Shown: in pieces, positions 34,624 to 45,116 of the stretch | Layout of the letters: each line of letters starts with the position of its first letter | Position numbering within the stretch: the stretch's first letter is position 1 | Assembly (NCBI RefSeq): GCF_036711975.1 | Contig: NC_091976.1 | Location: 11,098,001-11,162,000 of the forward strand | From: Onthophagus taurus | Lineage: Eukaryota; Arthropoda; Insecta; Coleoptera; Scarabaeidae | Length of the DNA: 64,000 nucleotides | Reading direction: 5' to 3' | Notes under the pieces: generated by a model | Database searches by the model: none | Seen by the model: the letters and a program-made list of their open reading frames with translations, nothing else | Told to the model about the DNA's origin: nothing | Program-made: the position numbers and the translations under genes

Positions 34624-35040
34624 TTATTTTAAATTTAAACTTTTAATTTATTTCATCCTTAATATTAATTAACGTTTCAAATTTCTATTCATCTATATGT
34701 TTTTCCTTTACACCAATAATTTGATTACTCAGCGTTATTGCAGCTGCACAGCAATTGTCATAGTGTAACTTTGACTTTACTTGACCTTTGCACCAATAAT
34801 TTGATTACTCAACGTTTTTGCAGCTGCACACCAATTGTCATAGTGTAACTTTGACTTTACTTGACCTAGATAGAGCAAATCTATTTTATGTAATTTGAGT
34901 ATTAGAGTATGTTCATCGCGTACTGGAACGCAAATAGCATTCGTTCGCGGTTGCGATAACATCGTAGTAGTTTCACCTATTTTATCTCAAACTTTTATAC
35001 CAAGTGTTTCCGTATATTTCCGAAATTTACAAACTCGAAA
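34624..35040. promoter_or_regulatory. PolB upstream module of the right arm
   Basis: Exact mirror of 32345-32761, including the tandem ~80-bp unit and the TTTTATACC box near 34995. Confidence 0.55.
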
Positions 35041-38000
35041 ATGTTTATTTGCGAGCGTTGTCAAACATCTTTTACGTTAAAACGTAATCTTGACAGACAT
35101 GTACAAAGTAAACATGGTCAAACCAAATTCGATTGTTCGATGTGTGGAAAATGTTTATCGAGGCGAGATAAATTGGATGAACATCAAAGATTATTTCATG
35201 GATTACCAATTACATCCAAACGTCAAGCACCGCCACCACCATCAACTCAAGCACCGCCGCCACCATCAACTCAAGCACCATCGCCACCATCAACTATAGA
35301 AACTCAATCGAATTTAGAGATGGGAGGTCCTTCATCATCATCATCATCACCACCATCCACTAAACGCCGTCGAGGCTCAACACTACCACCGCATTCAATT
35401 ACCAAGAACAAAGGTAAGGCATGCGAGGTTTGCGGTGAGTTTTTACCGTCACTTACGTCACTTGAAACTCATCTTCAAACACAGCATGCCGAATTAATCG
35501 ATAAGAATGTTACAAAAATGATGTCATGCTATAAAAATAGGGTAGTTTGCTATAAAATTAGTGGAGCTCAATCTGAGGATGATATACCGTCATATCTATT
35601 GAAATGTTGTGAAACAGTTAATAGACTGATTGAACAACATCTCAATGAGAATGGTTCGATAAAAGCTCAGATTGAGTTATTAGCTAATTTTATTAAGTCC
35701 GGGTTTGATGGTGATGGTAATGAGGAAGTCATAACGTCGGAGAAAAATTTTAATACCAAATTTAAAATTATCACTTCATCTACCATGTTGAATGAGGTTT
35801 ATGATGAGATGACTCGTGATATTTTAACTCAAAGCGAGGAGTTTCAGGAGTGTGGGTCTGGGTGGGCTTTCCACTCAATATCTTACCTCCTGTTAAACCT
35901 CAACAAATTTGAGCCTATTCCTGGGTCATCGTATATTCATTTACCTCATGAAATCGTTAATAAAAAGGCGTGCATCAATATTAAGAACTATGAAGATGAT
36001 GCATGTCTAGCGTGGTGTTTGACGGCGGCTCTTCATCCGGCGAATCATAGTCAAGACCGGACTTCGAGCTACCCTCATTATAGTCAAGTGCTTAATTTAC
36101 AAGGGATTACATTTCCCATTAGTGTAAGAGATATTGTTAAAGTGGAAAAATTAAATAATTTAAGTATTAATGTTTATGAATTAGTTAAGGAATCAAAAGG
36201 TTATTCGGTGGAAGGACCAATTTATTTTACCAAACAAAGACGTGATATTCATATAAATTTACTTTATTTATATGAATCCGGGAAAGGTCATTTCGTTTTA
36301 ATTAAAAATCTTTCGAGGCTAATATCAAGTCAGGTTACACACCACGGACATTCTATACACCTTTGCGATGGATGTTTAACACGGTTTTCATCGGCTGAAC
36401 ATTTAACTGCACATCAGATTAATGATTGTAATCATACAAAGACAGTTGTACCCTCCACAAATTTAAAATCAAAACCAAATTATTTCGGCTTATATACCCC
36501 TCAGAACATTTTAGAGTTTAATAACTATAAATTCACTCAGATGGCCCCTTTTGTCATATACGCCGACTTTGAATCGATTTTAAAACCGATCGATCATTGT
36601 GAGCCACATTCTTCCAAGTCTTTCACGGAAACAATTGAGATGCATCAACCGTATAGTTTCGCGTACTATATCGTTTCCACCATTGATTCCAATTTCAATA
36701 AATTTGAAACGTATACGGGTCCTGATGCACCTCAAGTTTTTATCTCTAAATTAATTGATGATGTCAAATTTATTTATAATAAATACTTTAAAACCGTAAA
36801 ACCAATGCTACCTTTAACGGTCGATGAGCAACGGAATTTCGATTCAGCTGAAAATTGTTTTATTTGCCAAAATCCTTTCACTTCACATCAGGTTAAGGTT
36901 CGCGATCATTGTCACATAAGCGGTAGGTACCGTGGGCCCGCTCATACAAATTGTAATTTAAATTTTCAACTTCAAAATTTTATTCCAATATTTTTTCATA
37001 ATTTTAGCGGTTACGATTGTCATTTATTTATTAAAGAAATGGCTGATGCGGATGAAGATGGGCTTGATGTATTACCTAATAATAAAGAAAAATACATCAG
37101 TTTCAGTAAACGGATATTAGTCGATAAAGCGCAAGTGGAGGGAGACCGTGTTGAAAATACTTTTTTAAACTAAGATTTGTAGATTCATTTAGGTTTATGG
37201 CTTCATCATTAGATTCTTTAGCTGGTAACCTTGACGAATTTGATTTAATAAATATACGTAAATTCTTTCCACACAATGATCAGTTTAGATTATTGAGCAA
37301 GAAAGGAATATTCCCCTACGGTTATATGGATTCACTCGATAAATTAAACGTAACTTCATTGCCACCTAAAAACGCTTTTTTCAACAAACTATCATTTGAA
37401 GATATAACCGATGAGCAGTATTCCCATGCTCAAACTGTGTGGGAAAAATTTAATTGTCAAAATTTAAAAGATTATTCGGATTTGTATCTAAAAACTGATG
37501 TCCTTTTACTTGCCGATGTATTTGAAAAATTCAGACAAGTTTGCTTCAAAACCTACGATTTAGATCCCGCTCATTATTATACTGCCCCAGGACTTTCTTG
37601 GGATGCAATGTTGAAATTTACCAAAATTAAATTAGAATTATTGACGGATATAGATCAAGTCCATTTTATTAAGAAAGGCATCCGTGGAGGCATTTCCCAA
37701 TGCTCCCTACGGTCCGCTAAAGCCAATAATAAGTATATGGATGATTATAACCCCAATTTACCGTCAAACTTTTTAATGTATTGGGACGCTAATAATTTGT
37801 ATGGGTGGGCGATGTCTCAATTTATGCCCGTTTCCAATTTTAAATGGCTGAGTGAAAATGACATGCAAAAATTTGATTTTAATAATATACCCGATAATTC
37901 CGATTTTGGATATATTTTAGACGTAGATATTGAATACCCATCAGCTTTGCATGATTTACACAACGATCTCCCGTTTTTAGCTGAGAATTTAATTGCCCCC

Positions 38001-39044
38001 AATAATCGATGTGAAAGTGAAAGGAGATTAATTCCAAATTTATTTGATAAGAAAAATTATGTGATCCATTATAGAAATTTGAAACAAGCTGTTGCTCACG
38101 GTCTTAAAGTTCGCAAAATTAATAGAGTTTTATCGTTCAGACAGTCTGCGTGGTTGAAATCTTACATCGATAAAAATACGGAATTACGCCAATTCGCAAA
38201 GAATGCGTTTGAAAAAGATTTTTTTAAATTGATGAATAATTCCGTATTTGGCAAGACAATGGAAAACGTCGATAAGCGAGTCGATGTAAGATTAGTGACC
38301 AGTTGGGATGATGTGCATACTGGTAAAGCCGCAGGTAGACCTCGTTTAGGAGCTCGGAGTTTAATAGCAAAATTAAATTTTAAAAGTATTACAGTATTCA
38401 CAGAAACGTTTTCGGCAATTCAAATGGATCGTCTTCATGTCGTTTACGATAAACCTCTATACGTCGGTTTTACTGTTTTAGAACTTTCAAAATTGTTAAT
38501 GTATGATTTTTATTATGATTTCTTAAAGCCTAAATATGGCGAGGACGTTCGGTTGTGCTATATGGACACCGATAGTTTCACTGTATTAATTAATTCTGAT
38601 GATATATATAGAGATGTTAAATTAAATTTAAATAAATTTGACACATCTAACTACAGTCCCGATAATCGGTTTGACATACCCTTGCAGAATAAAGCGGTTT
38701 TAGGTAAAATGAAAGATGAGAATTGTGGAAGCATAATGGTCGAATTTGTTGGTTTGAGGTCAAAGGTATATGCTAATAGGGTCGCTGATGGGCGGATTAC
38801 CAAAAAATCCAAAGGCGTTAAGAAGGCTGTTGTTAAACATCACATCTCTTTTCAAAATTATTTAGATTGTCTAAATTCCAAATCGGTTTTATTTAAAAAA
38901 CAAACATTATTTAGAAGTTTTAATCACAGTATATTTACTGTATTACAAAATAAATTGGTTCTTTCACCAAATGACTCCAAGCGATATATTTGTGATAATG
39001 GAATTAATACATTAGCTTGGGGTCATTATAGTATAACGTGTTAA
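35041..39044 (+). pseudogene. polB: Family B DNA polymerase of Maverick P, right arm, split by a -1 shift
   Basis: Same predicted protein sequence as the left-arm copy over both frames (35041-37173 and 37197-39044). The slippery-type heptamer T TTT TTA is at 37161-37167, with stop TAA at 37171-37173 in the zero frame; the -1 frame continues directly into LRFVDSFRFM. Sharing the break shows that it predates the inverted duplication or has been homogenised. The 3' end faces the right terminus. Confidence 0.85.
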
Positions 39045-39676
39045 GTAATGTTAATGTAATTTTAAGTATATAATTATTAAGTTTGATAGTTTTATTGTAC
39101 AATTTTAATACCTTTTGTAATTAGTATGTCGGAGGTTCATTATATTTTTTATGTTTAGATTGTTTAATTTCATATAGATTAAGTATATTAAATAAATGTA
39201 ATGTTAAAAAAACTTATTTAAAAAATTATATTTATTTTAATTTAAACAAGTGTTGGTGAGGTGCAATGAACTCTACTTAACCTCGGTGATTTAATAATAA
39301 AAACTGCTTAATTCGCATTTTATGGAGCAATAACACCTGTTATTTCTAGAAATTTGTTTTTCAAGAAATCTGATATGTAATCTGATACCCTATTGTTCAT
39401 ACTTATGTTAACTAATTGTTTTATAAAATTTACGTTTTACTTATGAAACGTAAAAAAATTTCCGACCGATGACCCTTATGTTCATATGTATGGATATGTA
39501 TTTTTTAAAATGTAATTGTATAATAAAAGTTATGTATACTTAAAAATTAAATAATAATAAATGTACTTCTTAAACACACATCATCCTGTTGTTTGTATTT
39601 CACCCTCAATTCAATACGCATAAATTCAATTAAATAAGTAAGTTTTATGTATTTCATCATTTTTTAATATTAAATT

Positions 39677-39830
39677 GAAAAGATTTCGGTGGTTCAGTGG
39701 TTTATTGCCTTTAAAGTATTTATATATTTCACCTTACAGCTATCAGTTCAATTCGCGCAAAATTCAATTAAATAAGTCTGTATTATATATTTCGTTAATT
39801 TACACCACCACTGAGCCGCCGAAACCTTTT
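39677..39830. repeat. AAGGTTTCGG inverted-repeat cassette, right arm
   Basis: Mirror of 27555-27708 and relative of 4978-5104. All three lie downstream of a PolB gene in the same orientation relative to it. Confidence 0.55.
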
Positions 39831-40249
39831 CCTTCTTTTACTTAAATGTATTTTTCACGTACATAATTTTTGTTATTTTTATTCGACTACCAATATAATT
39901 GAATTTGTAAAAAAGTATCATAACATTAAGGTTTTTAATTGAGACAGGTGTAATTGAACACCTCTGCCGACGTGATGCATCGGACTTTACTTAACCGTGG
40001 TAATTTAATGCTAATAAAAACTGCTGAGTTTACATTTTATACAACAATAACACCTGTTATTTCTAATTTTTTCTTTGCAATTGGACGTGTGAATTACATC
40101 ATCCTTCTAGAAACTTCTATTGCCCATTTCCCCACTCCCCGTAATCTTTTTTTCAAGCATATAATTACATGTTCTTAATAATTTATTCAGTTTGGCAGCT
40201 ATTTGCAAGCTAACAAGTTACGTTTCATTATTATTAATCTACGAAACAG

Positions 40250-40573
40250 TTGTTCAAGGGACGAACCATGTCTCGTCTAAGTCAATTGGGTCAGTGTAAT
40301 TTCCTACCGAAAAAGTCAATTTCTGAGCTTCAACCGGACACTCCATATCCAATTAAGTGCGCGAAACGTCTTAAAAACTGTTCTTGGCCGTCCGTGGTAC
40401 TTGAGTTGGAGGCTGGATTCATAATTTATTTACCAAGACGCATCGCTGAAGATGTTACTGACGAGGAAATCATCGAACTCAGGAAAATGTGCATAATTTA
40501 TAAGGGTGCAAAAGACATTGGTAAAACTCGCCCTGTATATTTATTGGATTTCATCAAGAAGCCTGAAACGTGA
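40250..40573 (+). CDS. Small conserved Maverick protein, 107 aa, right arm
   Basis: Mirror copy of the 26812-27135 gene with one substitution (LEAGF instead of LEAGV). ATG at 40250 or 40268; the second gives the MSRL start conserved at 47236. Confidence 0.65.
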   Translation: MFKGRTMSRLSQLGQCNFLPKKSISELQPDTPYPIKCAKRLKNCSWPSVVLELEAGFIIYLPRRIAEDVTDEEIIELRKMCIIYKGAKDIGKTRPVYLLDFIKKPET

Positions 40574-40809
40574 AAAATTTCCTACCGATGACCCTGATCT
40601 GATCTGTTCATCTGTATGTATATAAATTCCTTAAACCATAATTGTATCATAAAATTTGTTTTAGAAATTAAATAATAAATGTACTAACATATAATTGCTG
40701 TTTATATTTTTCTACCAACCAAATTTTGTTTGTTTTAAAATTAAATAATAAATGTATTAACATATAATTGTTGTTTATATTTTTCTACCAACCACATTTT
40801 TTTTCATGA

Positions 40810-41235
40810 TTTTAAATTTTCATGATCTATCCCCCATCAGGTAAATTTAAATTTTAAACATATAACAGAGCCATCTATCGCTCATCAGGTAAATTTAAGT
40901 TTTAAAAATATAACAGCGCCATCTATCGCCCGATGGTTAGCAATTTCCAGTCCAACTTAAAAATATGACAGCGCCATCTGTCGTTCATCAGGTAAATTTT
41001 AAGCCGCGTCATCTATCAATCATCAGGTAAATTTTAAGCTGCGCCATCTATCACTCATCAGGTAAACCACCCCTTTTTTAGTTTAACTACACAACACCAG
41101 ATGGCGCCACATGAATTTTGAATTTCAAATTTCCCGCCAAATTTCCCGCGCTGTGACGTCACTTCCTGCGCATGCGCAGGGAGCAGGGAGCACAGGGAGC
41201 AACTTCCGCTCCAGAATCGGCATTAATATACTACT
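40810..41235. repeat. Right terminus of Maverick P
   Basis: Inverse of the left terminus: repeated GCGCCATCTATCG/CATCAGGTAAATTT units, CACCAGATGGCGCCAC, TGACGTCA (41154-41161), ACTTCC, TGCGCATGCGCA (41167-41178) and the end TATACTACT. A handful of substitutions and a 2-3-bp indel distinguish it from the left end. Confidence 0.85.
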
Positions 41236-41241
41236 GACGAC

Positions 41242-41567
41242 ATCGTGAAGAGCCTTTTTCGTATCTGATGCGGTGAACCTGCAACACCAAATAATCGATC
41301 TATTGCGTTTGGGGTGAATTGTCCAAATGGGCAAGTAACACGCCGGAATTGATCCAACTTTTCAAACTCCAAGAAGAAGGAACGCCAATTTCTCTAATAG
41401 TGAAGAAATCGACTTCGTAAAAGTATTGGGGCTTAATTGGAATCCGCACGCTGACACTTTTGGCTACTCATATTATTATGTCCCACGTGACACTCTCTAC
41501 AGCAAAAGAGCTATTCTATCCACCATCGCTCGCATTTATGATTCCATGGGATTTATTACTCCATGTA
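41242..41567 (+). pseudogene. BEL/Pao 2 reverse transcriptase, continuation
   Basis: The reading resumes with DDIVKSLF and continues through LLRLGGIVQMGK, VLGLNWNPHADTF and IYDSMGFITPC, the normal sequence order after the BEL catalytic motif, with a nonsense codon in place of the Trp expected after MGK. It is ended by the next Maverick at 41568, and CATGTA (41562-41567) is the probable 6-bp duplication. Confidence 0.88.
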
Positions 41568-41775
41568 AGTAGATAATAAATGCCGGTTCTGGACCGGAAA
41601 TGAATCCCCCTAATCCCCCATGACGTCACTTCCGGTGTGATGACGTCACTTCCGGTGTCATCCTACTTCCGGTATCTTGTCACTTCCAGTATCATCATCA
41701 ACCTTCATCAACCCCTTCAACCCCCTGCAACACCATCTTAGTGCCCTAATGGCTCCCTGCAACCCCTTCAACTGA
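41568..41775. repeat. Left terminus of Maverick D
   Basis: TTCTGGACCGGAA, two TGACGTCACTTCCGG motifs (41621-41635, 41641-41655), further ACTTCCGG/ACTTCCAG boxes, then CAACCCC/TTAGTGCCCTAATGGC units. Closely matches 45117-45300. Confidence 0.8.
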
Positions 41776-42859
41776 TTCATAGATTTTTATACGCAGAATA
41801 GAAAATAAGAAGTTAGTTTATTATAATTTATGTATACTATTTTTAAATAACTTTTTTTTAGTTTAAGCAATTGATTAATATTTCTAAAAAGCTAATTAAA
41901 TATGAACTTTAAAGTTATATGTAGGGGATGGAAATTGACAAATAAAACAAATTAAATTCAGGTCACTAATTTAATCTAAATAAATTAGAATTGAAAATTA
42001 ATATAAATATAATAATAATTTAAAACGAATAAACTTACTATCCAATTTATATAGGATTTGTACATAGTTGATCATATCGCAGTAAAAAATGCCCGGCTCT
42101 AGGGGCATAAAGCCCCTCGGGCATTTATATTTCGCCAGGTTTCTAGATATGAAAATCGATTTCTGCACCTTCTAAAATTAAAGATAGAAATCAATTAAGT
42201 CAATGAAATTAAACATCTGTAGTGAGACTTACTTCTAAATGGGGAGGCAGAAGAATTCCCACCATTCCAGAGACTATAATTTTCACTGAAAATATATGAA
42301 TTTTAAACTCAAAAATTAAACTAAACTTTAACAATTTAGAGCTCACCTTTATAGTTGTACATCGTCACTTATCACAATGAAAATGCGGTAAAACGATATT
42401 GCATACGATTTTATGCAGTTGACCCTTATCAAAATGTGGTTTCTTAAGGATAAAAACTTGGTTTTACAGTTTTATAAATTTTTAAAATTATTAATTTACA
42501 ATTTTTATTAAAACATAAGGTTTTATGCAGCAAACCCTTATCAAATGTGGTTTCTTAAGGAAAAAACTTGAGTGAAATTCCATAATACAAACGTTTGAAA
42601 ATTAAATTTTATTTAAAAAAATTCACATCGATATAAAGAAATTTTATGATATACCGTATTTTCTCGAATCTAATCCGCACCCTTTTTACAAATTTTGTAT
42701 GCTCTAAAATCAAATGCGGATTACAATCGGATGTGGATTACATTGGAAAACCAACTTTTTTTACCATCATTGCAGTTTTAAAATCGAGGTGCGGATTAGA
42801 TTCGAGTGCGGATAAGATTCGAGAAAATACGGTATCTTTATTTGATATCCAAGTACAAC
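41776..42859. other. Non-coding region between terminus and integrase of Maverick D
   Basis: Colinear with 48420-49340 of Maverick C. Includes two copies of an AAACCCTTATC...TGTGGTTTCTTAAGGA unit (about 42420 and 42530) and an imperfect inverted pair with GAATCTAATCCGCACC (near 42665 and 42785). Confidence 0.55.
42089..42124. repeat. Conserved GC hairpin
   Basis: ATGCCCG...CGGGCAT outer stem and GGGGC-ATAAA-GCCCC inner stem in AT-rich DNA. A near-identical hairpin is at 48791-48822 in Maverick C. Possible RNA structure or terminator. Confidence 0.6.
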
Positions 42860-43720
42860 TTATCCTTCTTCCTTTTCAACGAGGTAAACATTGGGTTGAG
42901 CGGTCCTTTGAAGTTCGAATTCGTAAAAAGCACCTTTAATCGGTTGTCCGCGAATGTCCTCCAATAAATATGAAATTGGATCTGTGATTTTCACTTTAAC
43001 GATTATAAACAATTCGGCGGTCCAGTTGGGTAAATATCCTTTATCAAACACATGTTTATATTTACTGATACGAACTGTATCTCCCACTCTAAACTTTCCT
43101 CTACCGACAATTTTAATATGATGATTAATATGATGATTAATATGATGTACACTGTATCGAGAAGTTTATTCTCTACGGATTTCGAATTTATTTCAGATGG
43201 TTTTATTTTCGTAGTTGAATGTTTTGTACTGTTATATCGAGATGTTATGTCCTTTAATAGGTGGCGCCCGTTTATAATTTCCATATAGACTGAAGAATTT
43301 GTAGATCCTCTGTTTAACGGTTCGAATTACACGTTCAGCCATCGACGCTTTCATAACGCTATACGTTGAAAAATGATTAATTTTAAAATCCGACGTCAAC
43401 CGTTTAAAGTGACTGTTGTAGAACTCTTTGCCCTGATCGGTTTGAAGATTTCGAGGCACGCGACCGTCGGTGAGAATTGAGCGTAGCGCGGCGGTGACGT
43501 CCGTAGAATTTTTACTTTTTAACGGACGCGTCCAGAGAAACTTGGAGAAACAGTCTATAACCACCAATATATATTTATATCCGGAATTCAATATTCCAAA
43601 CTCAATCATTTCAATTAGATCATCGATCCCCTTCAGGATAGTTCTTCGTCTAGCGAAAATACGTCTAGCGGGCCGATGGAGCTCCTCCACAATGACACGT
43701 TTCGCATCTGACACCTCCAT
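42860..43720 (-). pseudogene. Integrase of Maverick D, left copy
   Basis: Frame from ATG 43720 (MEVSDAKRVIVEEL). The DLWQADL region is reduced to GIDDLIEMIEF, an in-frame 15-bp deletion that removes the first catalytic Asp. TDQGKEFYN and SMAERVIRTVK remain. A frameshift follows near 43270 and the C-terminal domain is in 43087-42860. A 3' deletion also alters the end relative to Maverick C. Confidence 0.85.
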
Positions 43721-44048
43721 TGCGACAATTAACGTTTGATACCGCCTTTTTCTCTAATATATCAAGTGTGGAAGATATCGCGGAATGCATGAAGTCAACT
43801 CGCGACTTCATTCATCACCGATAGACGATTTGTAATGCGATTTAGATTTAAAGGTAATCGGTGTTTACCGTTTTAATTTTACCGCATAATCGCGTCTCTT
43901 GAGTTTCTAAGTAGTGTTGTGCGATTGTTATATTTGAGGCTTCTTTTTTGTTTTTTACATTCCCCGCGGGTGCTGGTCAGCGTGGTGTTTGATTTTGTTC
44001 GGTTTTGCGTTCAACATTTTTCGAAGGATTAATATCCTTCGAAAAGTT

Positions 44049-44264
44049 CTATCCAGTCTTAGATGGGTCTAATAAATTCGATATATCTTCGATATTCGAT
44101 TTGTTAAGCTTTACTTGATTTAACAAATTAGTGAATTCCGTTTTAATCGCATCCCCCAACTTTGTTAATCGATCGGAAAGTTGAGTTAACTTGCCAGAGA
44201 CGTCCGAGTAATTTCGATTAATTACATCTGTGAACTTTGTCGTCGTATCAGTCAATTCGTTGGA
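44049..44264 (-). pseudogene. Fibre-like coiled-coil gene of Maverick D, C-proximal part
   Basis: Reads NELTDTTTKFTDVINRNYSD and LTQLSDRLTKLG, matching the middle of the 322-aa protein at 50240-51208. It is cut at about 44265, where opposite-strand ATPase sequence begins. Confidence 0.75.
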
Positions 44265-44622
44265 AATTTTATATTTGACGATGTAGCATGTGATAAACAG
44301 GATAAGATTCAATAATTTTTCTGAATGGGACGACATAATAATATTGATTCGTTCTACCTTACGCAAACCTATCTGCGGATACCTAAACACCTAATACGAA
44401 ACAATGCAAACGTCTTAATTCTATTCAAACAAGATGAGGTTAATTTAAAACATGTGTATGATGAATAAGTTAACACTGACATGAAGGTTGATGTTTTCAA
44501 GGAAGCTTATAAACGGTGTTGGAATGATGATAAATATAACCCTATGATCATTATGAAAGATTTTGAAGTAAAGGATGGAAGGTATCGTATAGGAATGGAT
44601 AAATTTATTTATCCGGACTAAA
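44265..44622 (+). pseudogene. Packaging ATPase of Maverick D, C-terminal fragment
   Basis: Starts at Walker B (IFDDVACDKQDKI), continues MGRHNNIDSFYLTQTY with stops and a frameshift, then NANVLILFKQDEVNLKHVY and GRYRIGMDKFIYPD to the stop at 44622. The Walker A half is missing because the inversion junction falls just before Walker B. Confidence 0.85.
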
Positions 44623-44658
44623 TTATTGCATTGTTATCTCGTATTTGTGTGAGTAAGC

Positions 44659-44967
44659 ATGTCACATAACGATGAAATGACTAAGCGTTCCATACGTGAG
44701 AGAGATAAAGCTATAATTAACATAACAAATACTATTAAGAAAAAATTTAAGCGCTTTAAACTCGGTCGAGAAAACGATGACCGTCTTATCGTTAAACTGC
44801 ATCAGCCATTAAGCGATTCATTAAAAGATATAACTAATAAATTAAGTGAAGTGAAACCTTCTTCTTCTTCTTCTTCTGTACATTACCATCACCACTATCC
44901 ACCTACTGATGATGTCGGTGTTGACTCTTACGGGACATTAAAAAAATTAACGCGGAAATCCTATTAA
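44659..44967 (+). pseudogene. N-terminal part of the p339/p359-type gene (Maverick D)
   Basis: Reads RERDKAIINITNTIKKKFKR and KLHQPLSDSLKDITNKL, matching the N-terminal block at 52237-51962. The C-terminal block and the whole fibre gene are missing before the integrase fragment, so a deletion lies near 44970-45005. Confidence 0.7.
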
Positions 44968-45008
44968 ATGGTCAGCAAATTACAATGATGGAATTTAATG
45001 ATTGATGG

Positions 45009-45116
45009 AATTTAAAATGAATCATTATTCAACGTATAGCATAGTGAAGGCTGCAATAGCTGAACGCGTAATTAGAACCATAAAACAAAAGTTGAATAAA
45101 ATGTTTAGTCTTTACG
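45009..45116 (+). pseudogene. Integrase fragment of Maverick D, right copy
   Basis: Reads NHYSTYSIVKAAIAERVIRT and KMFSLY, the catalytic-Glu region, and stops at the terminus of Maverick C. It is opposite in orientation to the 42860-43720 copy. Confidence 0.85.

Larger units (their letters stand above)
26152..41235. mobile_element. Maverick P: 15.1-kb inverted-duplication (snapback) element
   Basis: Ends AGTAGTATATTAATGCCG and its exact inverse, with GACGAC duplications. Arm 26152-32761 and arm 34624-41235 are inverted copies: every gene on one arm recurs on the other with coordinates summing to 67385, and only a few small differences occur near the tips. The centre 32762-34623 is unique. 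The element holds only PolB, a small conserved gene and, in the centre, a transglutaminase-like gene. It has no integrase, capsid, ATPase or protease, so it must have been inserted in trans. Confidence 0.93.
41568..45116. mobile_element. Maverick D, left end and internal inverted structure, interrupted by Maverick C
   Basis: Starts AGTAGATAATAAATGCCGG after CATGTA. Gene order: integrase(-), fibre(-, partial), then ATPase(+, C-terminal part), N-terminal part of the p339-type gene(+), integrase(+, fragment) up to 45116, where Maverick C is inserted (candidate duplication TTTACG at 45111-45116). Integrase in both orientations means D is a deleted inverted duplication. Its right end lies beyond C, outside the window. 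Confidence 0.75.

Noticed and set aside
26152..41235. Palindrome as pure assembly artefact
   Set aside because: Correct Maverick termini, a 6-bp duplication that restores the BEL frame, a unique centre and several arm-specific differences argue for a real structure; long reads should still confirm it.
42646..42939. 97-codon plus-strand ORF
   Set aside because: Falls across an AT-rich inverted repeat and the antisense of the integrase 3' end; no protein features.
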